From: Musa acuminata AAA Group
Taxonomy: Eukaryota > Streptophyta > Magnoliopsida > Zingiberales > Musaceae
DNA length: 64,000 nt
Assembly (NCBI RefSeq): GCF_036884655.1
Contig: NC_088349.1
Location: forward strand, 44,606,501 to 44,670,500
Direction of reading: 5' to 3'
The translations under genes and the position numbers were made by a program. This document shows positions 45,433-59,039 of the stretch, in pieces (position 1 is the first letter of the stretch; the number at the start of each line of letters is the position of its first letter). The notes under the pieces were generated by a model that was not told the DNA's origin, did no database searches, and worked only from the letters and a program-made list of their open reading frames with translations.

Positions 45433-46004
45433 AGGATCTACTGCTTAGTTTATGCAATGAAAATTATTCTCTTCTCACATATCAGATTCTTCTATAAATC
45501 ACTTTTAAGATTTTCTACAAAACAAAAATCTTCCTTGATTCTTCTTTGATGCTACTCTTTTTCATGTACCTGTCAATCTACTTATGGTCTGCAATAAGAA
45601 AATATCGATTTATAGATTTCATAACTAAGAACATAAAAAATGGGACGAATACTGTAACATCTTCTCCAGAAGCAAAGGTGCAAAATGGGCAACATCAGAT
45701 CTATTTAAATAAACAACAAAGGTGCTCCTATATATATTGTGTTGGGTATCCATGTTTGCATCAAGTTGCAGAAATTGATGGCATTTCCTATCACAATGTT
45801 CTAATCAGTGTGTTCTCTGTGGAACTTGTACTACGACTATAATTGTACCTGACCTCATCATTATGCATGCAAACAAAGTCCAGCTTGCTAACCTACCTTG
45901 TGGGGAGCCGTATCCGTATCCATGTAAGAAATCATTTGTCCCGTAGAAGATTACCTGAGATGAGATAGACAGGTTATATATATATATATATATACCCATT
46001 TTGG
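45433..46004. other. unassigned DNA with one exon-like segment
   Basis: On minus, 45897-45954 (58 bases) is bounded by TCATCTCAG and GTAGGTTA, good acceptor and donor matches. It reads VIFYGTNDFLHGYGYGSPQ. Family not recognised. A (TA) run lies at 45975-45995. Confidence 0.3.
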
Positions 46005-46249
46005 TTGTAGATTTAACGTGAATAGCTATACAAAAATCTGTATGCGAAAAGTATGAGCAATTTGCGTTCTATTTCTTACAGTTTGCCCAGCGAGGCTATT
46101 ACTTTCATGGCTGTAATGCTGTGTTCTGAGTGCAGAGGAAGGGAAGAATGCGTTAACAAAGGATTGGTTGGTTGGCACATAAATATAAAAGGTAAGATGG
46201 AAGGGCAGAAACCAAGAAAAGGGAGTATGGAAGAGTAGAAGAAGGAGGA

Positions 46250-46286
<37 letters not shown>

Positions 46287-46345
46287 TTGTTGTTTTTGTT
46301 GTGTATTAAACGTTAACAGCTAAACAAAAATCTGCATGCGTAAAG
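46005..46345. repeat. second copy of the TBL upstream region
   Basis: Matches about 14873-15280: GATTTAACGTGAA, GAGCAATTTGCGTTCTATTT, CACATAAATATAAAAGG, AACCAAGAAAAGGGAGTATG and the CT repeat. Lacks the segment between the two GCCCAGCGAGGC words. No TBL coding sequence is next to it. Confidence 0.8.
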
Positions 46346-47057
46346 CGTGAGGGCAAAATGTATAAGAAACGGAGCCTGCCGCTGGAGGTGGTGAGATGAA
46401 TGAAGTTACACACGCCATGGTAAAGCTGATGCAAAGGTAAGATGTTGGTGAGACGAACTTTAGCTTCATATGTAGTTAGTTCCCTTTGATTGAATGAGAA
46501 ATAACTTCGGTAGATTAGCATGGTCCAGAATCTCACTTGATCATCACCCCCAGCAGCACCTGTCTCCTATAGACACTGATCGAAATGAGAGTCTTCCTAT
46601 AGCAAGAGACATGCCTTGAAAGAAAATAATAGTAGGGTCAAACACTGACTGTAAATTCTCTCTTCCGTTCCACCTCGAGCTCACGTAGCTCATTCTTTGG
46701 TGGATGTATCTCTTGACCCGAGCAACGTTATCGGAAAACTCGATTGCCCGTTAATTTGCTTGTAGATGATCCCACACTAAGAATAATCGACACTGTCACG
46801 AGCATGGCTTGGATTGTGAAGAGTTTGTATGCCGTGGGTTCTTACTGAGAGAGCAGATGGTCTGACGTAGAGAAGAGAAATGACAGAGAAGGTAAAATAA
46901 AATAGGTACTCGAAACTTGCTACGCACCGCATCAGCTATTGATTTGATTGCTTGGATCTACAATTATCTACGGTGACAATTAGTGCTGCACATGAATACC
47001 CAACAACAATTTACCTGCGCCGAAGACTTGCTCTTGACTGCACTCAAATAAGCTAGG
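46346..47057. other. non-coding flank left of element C3
   Basis: Starts with a further degenerate unit of the same upstream repeat (ATCTGCATGCGTAAAGCGTG, then GGAGCCTGCCGCTGG). No gene seen after that. Confidence 0.4.
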
Positions 47058-47062
47058 AAAGT

Positions 47063-47714
47063 TGTTGGGAAAAATTGGAATAATTCTTTTCCTTATCAAA
47101 ATAGATTTTTTATCAAAATACCAACTTGATATCAAAAGTATATATCAATCAGAATAGCATAAATAGTAAAGTAACAAATTAATCATAAAGTGAGATCAAA
47201 TTTTTAACATGAAAAACTCAATGTGAGAAAAATCACGGGACCGTAGTCCACCTCAAACTTCCACTATCAATAGTAATGATAACATATTTATAATAAATAT
47301 TTTTTAAAATAATAAGATGATCATAATAATATCGAGACCATATATCTTGACTCAAGAATAGTATATCATCATCACATGGATGATTCTCGTCAAAGAAGAA
47401 TTTTAGGTTTCACAAAGTAGGTATTATAAGAAAGTACCATAGAGTAGTAAACGGTAGATCAGCACCATTAGGATTGTAGAGCTTGCTGCAAGGATTCTCC
47501 ATATATAATTTGGGTTAAAATTGACATCTTATTTTTCTCTCTCTCCTCGTTCTCTTTGTTCTTTTCTCTCTCTATGCATCGCCATTCCTTACTGCACGCT
47601 CCCTTGTTCACTGCCCTCACGTCTCCTCTTTTTTTCTTTTTTTTTTAATAAATCATATTTGGGCTTATTGTCCAAATCATCTAGTCCAAGCTCATATATG
47701 GGTTGGACCCAACA
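47063..47714 (-). repeat. 3' LTR of C3
   Basis: 652 bp, TGTTGGGAAAAATT to GGACCCAACA on +; preceded on minus by a purine tract. Confidence 0.88.
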
Positions 47715-47730
47715 ATTCTCTCCCTCAAGC

Positions 47731-50700
47731 TCATATGGTGGGCTATACTAAGCCCGCTTTTCGCCTGCATACTTCAAGCTTTTCTTTAGGCAAAGACTTT
47801 ATCAACATATCTGATCTATTCTTATTAGTATGCACATTTTCTAATTGTAATTCTTTCATCTTAAGTACATCACGAATCCATTGATATCTCATATCAATAT
47901 GCTTGGATATAGAATAGTATGTTGAATTCTTGGAGAGGTGAATGACGCTTTAACTATCATAGTAAATAGTATATCCTTTTTGTTTCAAGCCCAATTCTTG
48001 TAAAAACTTTTTTATCCATAAAGCTTTCTTGCAGGCTTCAGTAATTATAATGTATTATGCTTCTGTGGTTGATAAAGCAACACAATTCTACCAAGAGACT
48101 ACTTCTCCTACAAATGTCATCAAAAATCCAAAAGTGGACTTCCTAGTATCAGTATCACCTGCCATGTCCGTATTTATGTACCCTTCTAGCACAGGTTCAT
48201 CACTACTAAAATATAAACACAACTTGGAAATACCTTTTAGATATCTTAATATTCATTTCACTATTGCCCAATGTTTCTTACTAGGATTAGAAAGAAATTG
48301 GCTGACAACTCCAATGGCATGAGCCATATCTGGCCTAGTACAAATCATAGCATTGATCAAACTGTCTACTGCAGATAAGTAAGGCACTATGGACATTTCT
48401 TCTTTTTCTTTCTCACTTATAGAATATTGTTTCGAACTAAGATTGAAATGACCTACAAGTGGAGAACAAACTGCTTTGGCTTTATTCATGTTAAATCTTT
48501 CAAGAATCTTTTCAACGTAAATCTCTTGAGATAACCAAATCTTCCTTTTCTTCCTTTCATGAAGATTCTTCATGCCAAATATTTGTTTCACCGATCCTGA
48601 GTCTTTTATGACAAAAGACTTAGCTATTTTTTAAGTTTTTCAATTTTACTACGGCCAACAATCAGCATATCATCAACATATAGCAGGAGAATAATAAAAT
48701 TATCATCTGAAAATTTATTTATAAACACACAATGATCAAATATGGTTCTATTATACCCTTGGCTCATCATAAAGGAATCAAACTTCTTGTACCATTATCT
48801 AGGTGCCTGTTTGAGTCCATATAAGCTGCTCCATGTAAATTTCTTATTCTGAGTCACCATAAAGAAATGCTGTTTTCACATCAAGTTGCTCAACTTCTAA
48901 ATTCAAGCGGGCAATCAAACTAAGAACAACTTAGATAGAGGACATTTTCACCACAAGAGAAAATATTTCTTCAAAATCAATACCTTTTTTATGACCGAAT
49001 CCTTTCATAACTAGTCATGTCTTGTATTTTTGTTGTGAGCTATTATTTTCAGTCTTCAATTTGTAAACTCATTTATTCTTGAGAATTTTTTTCTCTTTAG
49101 GCAACTTTACTAAGTCATAAGTATGGTTTTCAAGAAAGAATATTATTTCTTCTTACATGGTTTTAACTCACTCATTATTATTCTCATATAGAATAGCTTC
49201 TTAGTAAGTTTTTAGCTCTCTCTCGTTAATAAGCATAACATACTCATATGGAGGATATCTAGTAGATGGTTATTGCTCTCTTATGAATCTTCTCAATGGA
49301 ATATCAGTTAGTGGTGGAGGTGCTTGTTCAGTTGGTTTAACATCAATTGTAGGAGTATCATCACTGGCATTCTCACCATTATTTTCTTATTTATCTCCCC
49401 CATGATCATCATGAACTATAGGTGAAGGAATTGGACTGAAACTCCAAGGAATATAAATAGAGGTTTTTGGTTTCTCGACATTATCACCATAATCAAATAA
49501 TTAGTCTTCAAGAAATACAACATCTCTATTTTTAATAATATTCTTGTTCACTGGATCCTATAATCTGTACCCAAACTTTTCAAAATCATATCCCAAAAAG
49601 ATACATGCTTTTGCCTTATTATCAAGCTTGGACCTCTCATATTTGGGAATATGAACAAATGTTTTACACCCAAAGACTCTCAAGTGATTATAAGATATAT
49701 CTTTTCCTTTCCATACTCTCTTTAGAACATCACCTTTCAGAGGAACTGATGAAGAAAGATTTATCAGGTCAACTATAGTTCTCATAGCCTCCCCCCAAAA
49801 TAGCTTAGGTAACTTGGCATAGGAAAGCATACACCTAATCTTTTCTTCAATGGTTCTGTTTATCCTTTCTGCCACACCATTCTGCTAAGGAGTTTTAGGA
49901 CCCGTTTTCTCAAGTCTGATGCCATGGAACCTGCAATAATTCTCAAAAGGACCCCACACCGTTCTACAAAGGGGTTTTTGGCTTCTCAACATTATCACCA
50001 TAATCAAATAATTAGTCTTCAAGAAATACAACATCTCTATTTTTAATAATATTCTTGTTCACTGGATCCTATAATCTGTACCCAAACTCTTCAAAATCAT
50101 ATCCCAAAAAGATTCATGCTTTTGCCTTATTATCAAGCTTGGATCTCTCATCTTTGGGAATATGAACAAATATTTTACACCCAAAGACTCTCAAGTGATT
50201 ATAAGATATATCTTTTCCTTTCCATACTCTCTTTAGAACATCACATTTTAGATGAACTGATGACGAAAGATGTATCAGGTCAACTATAGTTCTCATAGCC
50301 TCCCGCCAAAATAGCTTAGGTAACTTGGCATGGGAAAGCATACACCTAATCCTTTCTTCAATGGTTCTGTTTATCCTTTCTGCCACACCATTCTGCTAAG
50401 GAGTTTTAGGACCCGTTTTCTCAAGTCTGATGCCATGAAACCTGCAATAATTCTCAAAAGGACCCTTGTACTCGTCACCATTATCTGCTCGAACACATTT
50501 TAGCTTTCTGCTAGTTTTTCTTTCAACACTTACATGAAGCTCTTTGAAAACATCAAGTACATAGTCTTTAGATTTTAAAGCAAAAGCTCACACTTTTCTA
50601 AAATTATCATCAATGAAAATAATAAAATAAAGAGTACCTCCAAGAGTTTTAGTTTGCATAGTACAGACATCAGTGTGAATCAAATCAATAATATTTGATC

Positions 50701-52100
50701 TTCTAGATGATGGATATATATAAAAGATAACTCTATATGTTTTTCTAGCTAAGTAATGATCACAAGATTTAAGAGATGTACCTTGCAACTCTAGTAAGAA
50801 CTACTTTCTAGCAAAAGTTTAAAGTTCCTTCTCGCTAATATGACCAAGCCTCTTGTGTCAAAGATCAATACTTTCACCCTTCTGAATTGCATTAATCTTT
50901 CTTTTATGTAGCTTAGCTTCCATGACATAAAAAGAGTTAAGCTTCTTTCCTCTTGCCACAATTAGAGAATATTTAGTTAGTTTCCATTTGCTTTCACCAA
51001 AATATTATATAAATCCCTCATCATTAAGTCTGCCTATAGATATCAAGTTAAGATGAATATCTAGAATATGTCTGACATCTTTGAGTATCAATTTGCTCCC
51101 AATACTGGTCTCCAAGCAAATATCTCTAATACCCACAATCTTAGATGTACCATTATTTCCCATTCCGACATTAAACATTACCAATAGTGTAAGATATGAA
51201 GAAATCACCATGAGAAGTAACATGAAAAAAAGCACCAGAGTCAATTACCCAGTTACTATCTTGAGCTGCAAGACTGACATAACCGTCATCACAAACAATA
51301 ATAATATCACATTCAATAGTAACTGCATTAGTCTCTTTCTCATTTTTCTTCCTTTCATTCTGTTCTTGCTTCCAAAACCTATACTCTTTCTTTATGTGAC
51401 ATGATTTGTTACAGTGGAAATATTTGATATATCTTTTAGACTTGGATCTTTCTCTATAACCATGTGGATTTCTGCAATGACTTCTTCCGCATCTTTCTTG
51501 TTTTTTAGTAACAAATGCACTAAAAGAAGATTCTTTCTGTTCTTTCCTTCTGGCATCTTTATTTAGCAAACTATCTTTAACCATATCTATAGTTAGAGTC
51601 TACTTTGGCATGGAGTTACAAATTATCACCACATATGTTTCCCAACTTTCTGGTAAAGAGCTGAGAAGTAATAATCTTTGCATCTCATCATCTATATTCA
51701 TTTTCATAGCAACTAACTTATTTGCAAGACTCTAAAATAGGCTTACGTGCTCAACAATGTTACCACCATCTTTGTACTTCAAATTTACAAGTCTTCTAAG
51801 GAGAGAAATTCTATTTCTCACTATCTTTTTTGCAAAGAGATTTTCTAACATTTGCCAAACAATATCAGCTCTGGTTTCTTTAGAAATATGCTTATGCAAA
51901 TTTATATCCATTCATATTCTAAGATAAGCAATAGCTTTTTTATATTGAACATCTCATTTCTCATTGTCTATAGTAGAAGGTTTATCTTTAATCTTGATGG
52001 GCTTATATAAATTTTTATAATAGAACAAATCTTTCATCATACGCCTCCAAGTGGAATAATTTGATGAGTTAAATTTAATCATATCATCTAACTATTCCGT
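47731..52100 (-). pseudogene. copia gag-pol polyprotein of C3
   Basis: Minus-strand homologue of the C1 polyprotein, the most decayed of the three. The expected start codon is ACG at 52100 and the second next codon is a stop, so initiation is lost. Gag knuckle reads YFHCNKSCHIKKEY (two of the four metal ligands lost). Protease WVIDSGAFFHVTSHG is kept. Integrase is present twice because of the 511-bp duplication (MAERINRTIEE at 49875 and 50386). RT traces lie around 48600-49000, and RNase H/RT tail 48253-48591 (LGHFNLSS-like, AVDSLINAMICTRPDMAHA). Confidence 0.88.
49462..50463 (-). repeat. 511-bp tandem duplication inside C3 integrase
   Basis: Units at about 49462-49952 and 49973-50463, offset 511. 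They are nearly identical, and about 20 unrelated bases (around 49953-49972) lie at the join. It duplicates the segment coding from TPQQNGMAER through the integrase C-terminal block. Confidence 0.9.
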
Positions 52101-52138
52101 TTCAATCACAAGAAAAAACTAGCACCAAACAATCTACA

Positions 52139-52150
52139 GCTCTGATACCA
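52139..52150 (-). other. primer-binding site of C3
   Basis: Minus strand TGGTATCAGAGC, two bases from the LTR. Confidence 0.9.
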
Positions 52151-52152
52151 CT

Positions 52153-52749
52153 TATTGAGAAAAAACCTGTTATATAGCGGAATAATTCTTTTCTCTCTTT
52201 GTATATCAAAATGTGTTCCTCATCAAAATACTAACTTGATATCTAAAGCACATATCAACCAAAGCAGCATAAACAGTAGAACAATAAATCAATCACAAAG
52301 TGAGACCAAATTTTTAATGTGAAAAACCCAATGGGGAAAATCCACGGGACCTAATCCACCATAAACTTTCACTATTAATAATAATGATAACAGATTTACA
52401 ATAAGTCTTCTCTAAAATAACAAGATAATTATAATAACATCAAGACCATATATCTTGGCTCAAGAATAACACACTATCATCATGAATCTTATCAAAAGAA
52501 AATTTTAGATCTCATAAAATGAGTATTACAGGAAAGTACCTTAGAGAGAGTAAACTAAATATCAACACCATTAGGATTATAGAGCTTATGGTAAAGATTC
52601 TTCATATATAATTTGGGTCAAAATTGATAATGTTTGACTACTGATTGTAAAACAGAAATACTCAAAATCTTATTTTTTTTTCTTTTTTCTATTTTTTTCT
52701 CTCTCTGTGTGCTGCCATCACTCGCTACACGCTCTCTTATTTGTTGTCC

Positions 52750-52808
<59 letters not shown>

Positions 52809-52860
52809 AAATTTGGGATTACGCCCAACTCATATGGTCCAAGCCCATAGGCTGGACCCA
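52153..52860 (-). repeat. 5' LTR of C3, with (TTA)n expansion
   Basis: About 708 bp, start eroded to TATTGAGA. Contains (TTA)n at 52751-52806, absent at this place in the other LTRs. Confidence 0.85.
52751..52806. repeat. (TTA)n microsatellite
   Basis: About 18 uninterrupted units, inside the C3 5' LTR. Confidence 0.95.
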
Positions 52861-53020
52861 AAAGTTGTCAATTAACTTATGCCATGTGCAAACAAACAGT
52901 GAAGCATGAGAGAGTTTATTTATGTACATACGAGAACAAGTAAGGCTAAGCTAGATTCACGTGAAGGCTTATTGAGTTGAGAGTTATAGAATTTTGTAGT
53001 AAGCAGGGTATCCACGTGAT

Positions 53021-53133
<113 letters not shown>

Positions 53134-53374
53134 GTTTTACAATAATATTATTTTAAACCATCAAAGACTTACCAAAATCTTTTCCGCTTCTCAACTCAAT
53201 CCTTAACATTGCAATGAGTGATAAATTAATTTTAAAAATTTATATAACAATACGGTGAACTATAAAACTCAGTAAATGACTAACATATATATATAACAAA
53301 AAGATAATATATTATATGATCTTAAAATCAAAGTACAAATCATGCATTCAACAACTAAAAATATCATTTCATTA

Positions 53375-53524
53375 GATACAAGAATTATATATTTTATTTC
53401 ATGAGATACAAGAATCATAGATTTTATTTTATTAGATATAGAAATCATAGATGTCATTACATTAGATACAAAAATCATAGATATTATTTCATTAGAAATA
53501 AAAATAGTATATGTTATTTCATTA
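53375..53524. repeat. 30-bp tandem repeat, five units (gypsy copy 2)
   Basis: Counterpart of 15621-15770, same unit length and number. Confidence 0.85.
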
Positions 53525-54604
53525 GAAACATATTTAACAAGAGAGCAAAGAGTAATATATAAGCTACTCAATATCAAGATACAAGTCATTAGCTTAAGAA
53601 TAGAGTTATATTTGATATTTTTTTATTCATTCATAATAATAGAGTAAACAATATTTAAGAGTATATTAGTGGAGTAAAGAGCATTTAGGAGCCTATTAAT
53701 GAAGTAAAGAATATTTAAGAGAAAACATAAGCTCAAGCATCACATTTGATGTTTCATTCATATTTAAAGAGCACATACGAATGCATATGCAAGTTAAAGA
53801 AATATAGAGAGTAAAATAGGATCATAAAATAGTATGATCTATCAATTTCTATATGACTATTAACATTAGTCTTCCAAGTTTAGGAGATCTATCTACCCAC
53901 ATTTAGATAGTCATTGAGGCTGATAAAAGCATCATAGGCTCTAGACATAACTCCCTTTCTCATTTTTAATAAATATTTATATTATCCTACAAACACTAGA
54001 GTAGAAACGAACATTGGGAGTAAGAAAATTAGTATGTATAGAAAACAAACATACATGAAATAATAAAAGCATAAATATGCCTATATGAAATAATATGAGG
54101 TAAATATAAACTTATGCATAACTCGTTCAGATATAATAAGAACCAATGACAACAGATACAAGAGTTTAAAACAACCGGAAAAGGCTTAATTAAGAGAAGA
54201 ATTTTAGTTGAAATTGAAAACAACCGATTGTATAATTGTAAAATCAATAAATAGCTCACTACCAAGTTTAAAATCACAAAGGGATACAGAAAGTTCACCA
54301 TCCCAAGATAATAAATAAGGATAAAGAAGCATAAACAAAAGACTCACCACTCAAGGAAGCATCTAAGAGATATAGAGTTAGAGAAAACTCCAAGAGAGTT
54401 CCTACCAATACCATCAATTTCTAAACTTCTTTCTAACCCTAAAATACCAAAATAAATATTAATACACGAAACAACCCTTCATAGGAAACTACGAAATTAA
54501 GTACCTTATATCTAGTAACTAACTCCTTTGATGTATTCCTTGGTTACGAAGAAAAGCACCTTGAAAGAATTTTAACTTTATCTAAGGAATATGTTCATGA
54601 GTTG

Positions 54605-55760
54605 TCATATTTGAGTGGGCCAGGTTAAAAGCTGTGAAATAACATTATGGGTTGTAGAGAATACCATAAGATCAACAAAACCCACACGAGCTGATTGTAA
54701 CAAATTAGGTACTCCCGTGTCAGTCTCCGTTGGTTGAAAAAGACTTATTCTCAAGTCCTCATTTGTTCTATCAACATGATTATGATAAAGACTTAAATCA
54801 GCTATATTGAATTTTGGGGACACTCCATAATCTTTAGGTAGCACAATCTCATAAGTATTCTAGCTAATTCTCTTAAGCACCTTAAATAAATCGTTAGCTT
54901 TTAGTTTCAATTTTCTAAATTTGCTTAGTGGAAACTTCTCCTTCTTTGGATGAATCTAGACCAAATCACCCATATTAAACTCCACGTGTTCTTTGAGTTT
55001 GTTGGCAGCTTGTACGTATCTCTCATTATGCTTCTCAATGGTTGCTTTAACACCCTCATGCAGCTTCTTTATTTGCTTGTCCCACTTATTAGCATCTCCG
55101 TTAAATTACTTAGTTATAGAATGAGGGACTAAGTCTAAAGGATTAGTAGGATTAGTACTATAAACAACCTCAAAAGGCTCTTACCAATGCTTTAATGTAT
55201 GAAACAATTGTAGGCAAACTCAATTTATGGAAGAATGAGATCTAATTGCTTAATGTTCTTGCTAATATAGCTTTTAAGTAGGTTTCTCAAGCTTTTGTTA
55301 GTTACCTTAGTTTGCCCATTGGTTTGTGGATGATGTGAGCTATTGAAATTTAAAGTACTTAACTTCCTCCAAAGAGTTCTCCAAAAATGACTAAAAAATT
55401 TGAATCTCGATCAGACACCATATGGAATACCATATAATTTGACAATCTCCTTGAAATACAAATCGGTAATATAAGATACATTATTTGTTTTATTACAGAG
55501 AACAAAGTGAGACATCTTTATCAATAACAACTATGATAAAATCCATTTTTCTTTGAGTTCTTGATGGTCTCAAAATGAAAACAAGACTCACTTCCTCCCG
55601 TGGAGCATTAGGCACTAGCAATGGAGTGTGTAAACCAAAATTTTGACTTTTTATTTTTACTAAATAACATACTTGGCATCGCTTTACAAGTCTCTCCACA
55701 TCTCTGAACATCCTAGGCTAATAGAAATTTGATTGAACAAGAGCTAGTATTATCTCTACT
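54605..55760 (-). pseudogene. gypsy integrase remnant, copy 2
   Basis: Minus strand: zinc-binding tail MFRDVERLVKRCQVCYLVK (55711 on), then core fragments with DRDSNF and TNGQTKVTN-like traces around 55290-55420. The C-terminal block LPKDYGVSPKFNIADLSLYHNH is at 54605-54844. More stops than copy 1. Confidence 0.82.
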
Positions 55761-56201
55761 AAAATGTCTTCCCAAAATACTACAATAAGCTTTAGCTAGA
55801 ATTACTTGTCTCAAAGAATAAGATGGAACACATAAGGCATTAGCTTGAAAAAAAAACCATCAAAGATAGAAAATTAATAAAAAAGAACCTAATTTGTAAT
55901 ATCACTATATTGAGCTGAAATCCACATCATTCACATATAGATCTTTAAATGTTTCAAATCCATCCACTTTGACTTCCATAATTGATGATAAAGAATGCTT
56001 TCTACTCAATGCATCAGTAACTATATTTTGAACATTAGATTTGTACTTGATAGTAAAGTTATAAGATTGCAAGAATCTACCTAAGTTGCATGCCTCTTGT
56101 TTAGCTTATGTTGGAGATTAATGAACTTCAATGCAGAATATAAGAATATATGAAAAGTGGCTTGGCATAATGATATTAACTCTAATGAGATAAGGCTTTA
56201 T

Positions 56202-57784
56202 TGTTAGGATCAAGATCACTAAGAGGGGGGGGGGGGGGGGGTGAATTAGTGCAGCGGAAAACTTTCGACGATTAAAACTGCGTTCATACATTGAAATCCG
56301 ATTCCGACGTAAAAGTTATTTCATGTAGATAATAACTTTGAAATCTTATGGAAATGTGTTTAAAGTAAAGTAAGGTAGGAAGTTTGCAGTTAAGATAGAA
56401 ATCGGAATGCAAACTAAAATATGATGTTCGTACGATAAAATCGATTTCCGACGTAAAAGCATTTTCGGAAACTTAACTTGAAAGTGAGTTCGTAAAAGAG
56501 TGCAGCAAATGTAAAGAGGAAGCAAAGCATATATGGAGGTTTGCAGTAAGGTAAGCAGCAAGAATAAATGCAAACCAGAGAGCACCGCAATTTTAAAGTG
56601 GTTCGGTCAATCTTGACCTACATCCACTTTTGGCTTCCTCCTCCGATAAGGTCACCGACATCCACTAGAGGCCTTCCTTCAATAGGCGAAGGCTAACCAC
56701 CCTTTTACAGTTGGACTCCTTTTGACGGGCTTAGGAGACAACCCTTATAGAATTTTCTCTCCTCTCTTGAAAGATCAGAACTTGGAAGAAAAGAGGGAGA
56801 AGAACTTTTAACTCATACAACACTTTTGAGCTCTAAAAATCACAGAGTAAGATTAGGATTTCAGTGGTTTTTGTTTCTCTTTCATTGCTGAAAGAGTGGG
56901 GTATTTATAGGCCCCAAACCATTTTGAATTATGAGCTCAAAACTGTCAATTCCCGGAATTTCGAGGTCTGGCAGTTGCACCGCCTGACTAGGGCGGTTGC
57001 ATCGCCTGGCAGAGCTCGGAGACTGAGCCTCTGGGAGGTGCCACCGCTTGTCAGGGGTGGTTGCACCTCCTGCCAGAGCTCAGAGACCGAGCCCAGGCGG
57101 TGCCACTACCTGACTAGGGCGGTTGCACCACCCAGCTAGAGCTCGGAGACCGAGCTCAGGCGGTTGCACCTCTGTCAGAGGCAGTTGCATCACCTAGCCA
57201 GAGCTCGGAGACTGAGCCCTGGGCGGTGCCACCGCCGACCCAAGCGGTGCCACCTCTGGCCAAGTAATCTAGGTCTGAATGAGATGATCCATTCGGCCCA
57301 ATTTGGGTCTTTCAAGGGCCCAATTGCCCCAATATTAAGTTAATAGGATCACCTCCCATTCCTAACTTAATCTACATGCTAACTATGACAATTCTTAAGA
57401 CATTTACTATAGCTTACTCCAGTGCGTCAATCGCTTCTTCCGGCGAGCTTCTGGTGAACTTCTGGCGAACATCCGACGAACCTCCGGTGATGCTCCGACG
57501 GACTTCCAGCAAACTCCTGGACTTGCAATGATCCACTTGGCGAGTTCTGACAAGCTTCTTTTGGCAAGCTCTTGGACTTCTCGGATTTGTTCCCGTAGAA
57601 CCTCCGACGACCGTCCGAACTTCCGTTGAGCTCTCGAACTCCCAACGTGATCATAGTCTTGACTCCGGCGCAACTCCTACTGCAAGTCTTACTTTCATCG
57701 TAGTTAATTATGCACACTTATCTCAACATATGGATTAGATAACAAATGACAATTAACGTCATCATCAAAATCCGAGATTCAACA
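56202..57784 (-). repeat. solo SIRE-like LTR inserted in gypsy copy 2
   Basis: 1583 bp from TGTTAGGATC to GATTCAACA on +, with exact duplication TTTAT at 56197-56201 and 57785-57789. It contains the C/G run at 56227-56241, an internal duplication of the GTTCGTACGATAAAATCG-type segment (about 56240-56560), the GC-rich motif array (56970-57250) and a minus-strand TATA box near 56890. The paralogous gypsy copy has the uninterrupted site at 18325-18329. Confidence 0.95.
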
Positions 57785-58991
57785 TTTATAATAGAATTCT
57801 TTATCATAGGTAAAATATCTCCTTCTTGTATTATTCAACTTCTCACTAAAAAATGCAATGAGTTTTCCTTCTTGACTCAAAATAGTATCAATACTCACAT
57901 TAGAGGCATCATATTCAATCTCAAATACCTTGTCAAAATTAGGCAGAACTAAGATAGGAGCTTCGATCATTTTATTTTTAACAATTCAAAAGCATCATCA
58001 ACCTCAATATTCTACTTGAATTTATCATCTTTCAGATATTCGACGATTGGAGCAACAATAGGGCTAAAACCCTTGATGAATCTTTTATAAAAAGAAGTTA
58101 AACTATGGAAGCTCCTCACATCATGCAATGAAGAATTGCCTCTATCATACTTTGATCCATCATAATTCCATATTTTGAAATAACATACCCTAAAAACACA
58201 ATACTAGGAGTAAAAAAATCATAGTTCTTTAGATTAGCATAAAGCTTTTGCTATCTCAAAATAAGAAAGATTTTTTTAAGATGATTCATATGCTCCTCAC
58301 TTTTGTTATATACCAATATGTCATCAAAGTAAACCACAACAAAAGAATTAATACATGGCTTAAATATATGATTCATAAACCTTATGAAAGTGCTAGGAGC
58401 ATTATATAGGCCAAATGACATAACCAACCATTCATACAAGTCATCCATAATTTTAAATGTTGTTTTCCATTCATCTTCAAGCCTCATTCTAATTTGGTGA
58501 TAGTCACTCATCAAATCAATTTTAGAGAAAATAAAAGCACTATACAATTAATTAAGTAAATTATCTAACCTTAAAATAAAAAAACAAGCCAATCATAATT
58601 TTGTTGATGGCATGGATGTTCACACACATTCTCCAAGAACCATCCTTTTTAGGCATCAATAAGGTTGGAACCGCACAAAGACTCATACTCTTCCGTATCA
58701 GCCCATTTTCTTCCAACTCATTTACTTATCTTTGAAGTTCTTTATACTCCTTGGGACTCATTCTATAGGCTGCCTTGTTACACAAGATAGCCCTTGGAAC
58801 AAGATTAACGTGATGTTGATATCTCTCAAAGGTGGAAGGCCATGTGGAAGCTCTTCTAGTACAACATCTAGAAACTCCTCCAGGATTAGTTTTATGATTA
58901 CTAGTGGCTCTTTATGTTGTTCATTCTCCTTTACTAAAGCCAAAATATTACCATCCCTTTCTGGTACACCCTTGCATTCATGATAGGACAT
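57785..58991 (-). pseudogene. gypsy RT and RNase H remnant, copy 2
   Basis: RNase H start APILVLPNFDKVFEIEY (57779-57970), RT core 58547-58251 ([34 protein letters not shown], catalytic [17 protein letters not shown]). Further upstream on the strand is 58991-58758 with EFLDVVLEELPHGLPPLRDI, the usual lead-in to gypsy RT. The YFDD motif is intact, but the frame is broken. Confidence 0.87.
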
Positions 58992-59039
58992 AAAAGCACT
59001 AATTTTATTCTTCAGTGTACTGATTTTAGAAGGTTGTAA

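Larger units (their letters stand above)
47063..52860 (-). mobile_element. TNT1-like copia element C3
   Basis: Third member of the family, 5.8 kb, including a 511-bp tandem duplication in integrase. AAAGT at 47058-47062 and 52861-52865 is the best target duplication, with TG...CA ends. A GTTGT alternative exists if the ends are read three bases differently. Confidence 0.85.

Noticed and set aside
47058..47067. Target duplication GTTGT for element C3
   Set aside because: AAAGT fits better because it leaves TG...CA ends on the element.
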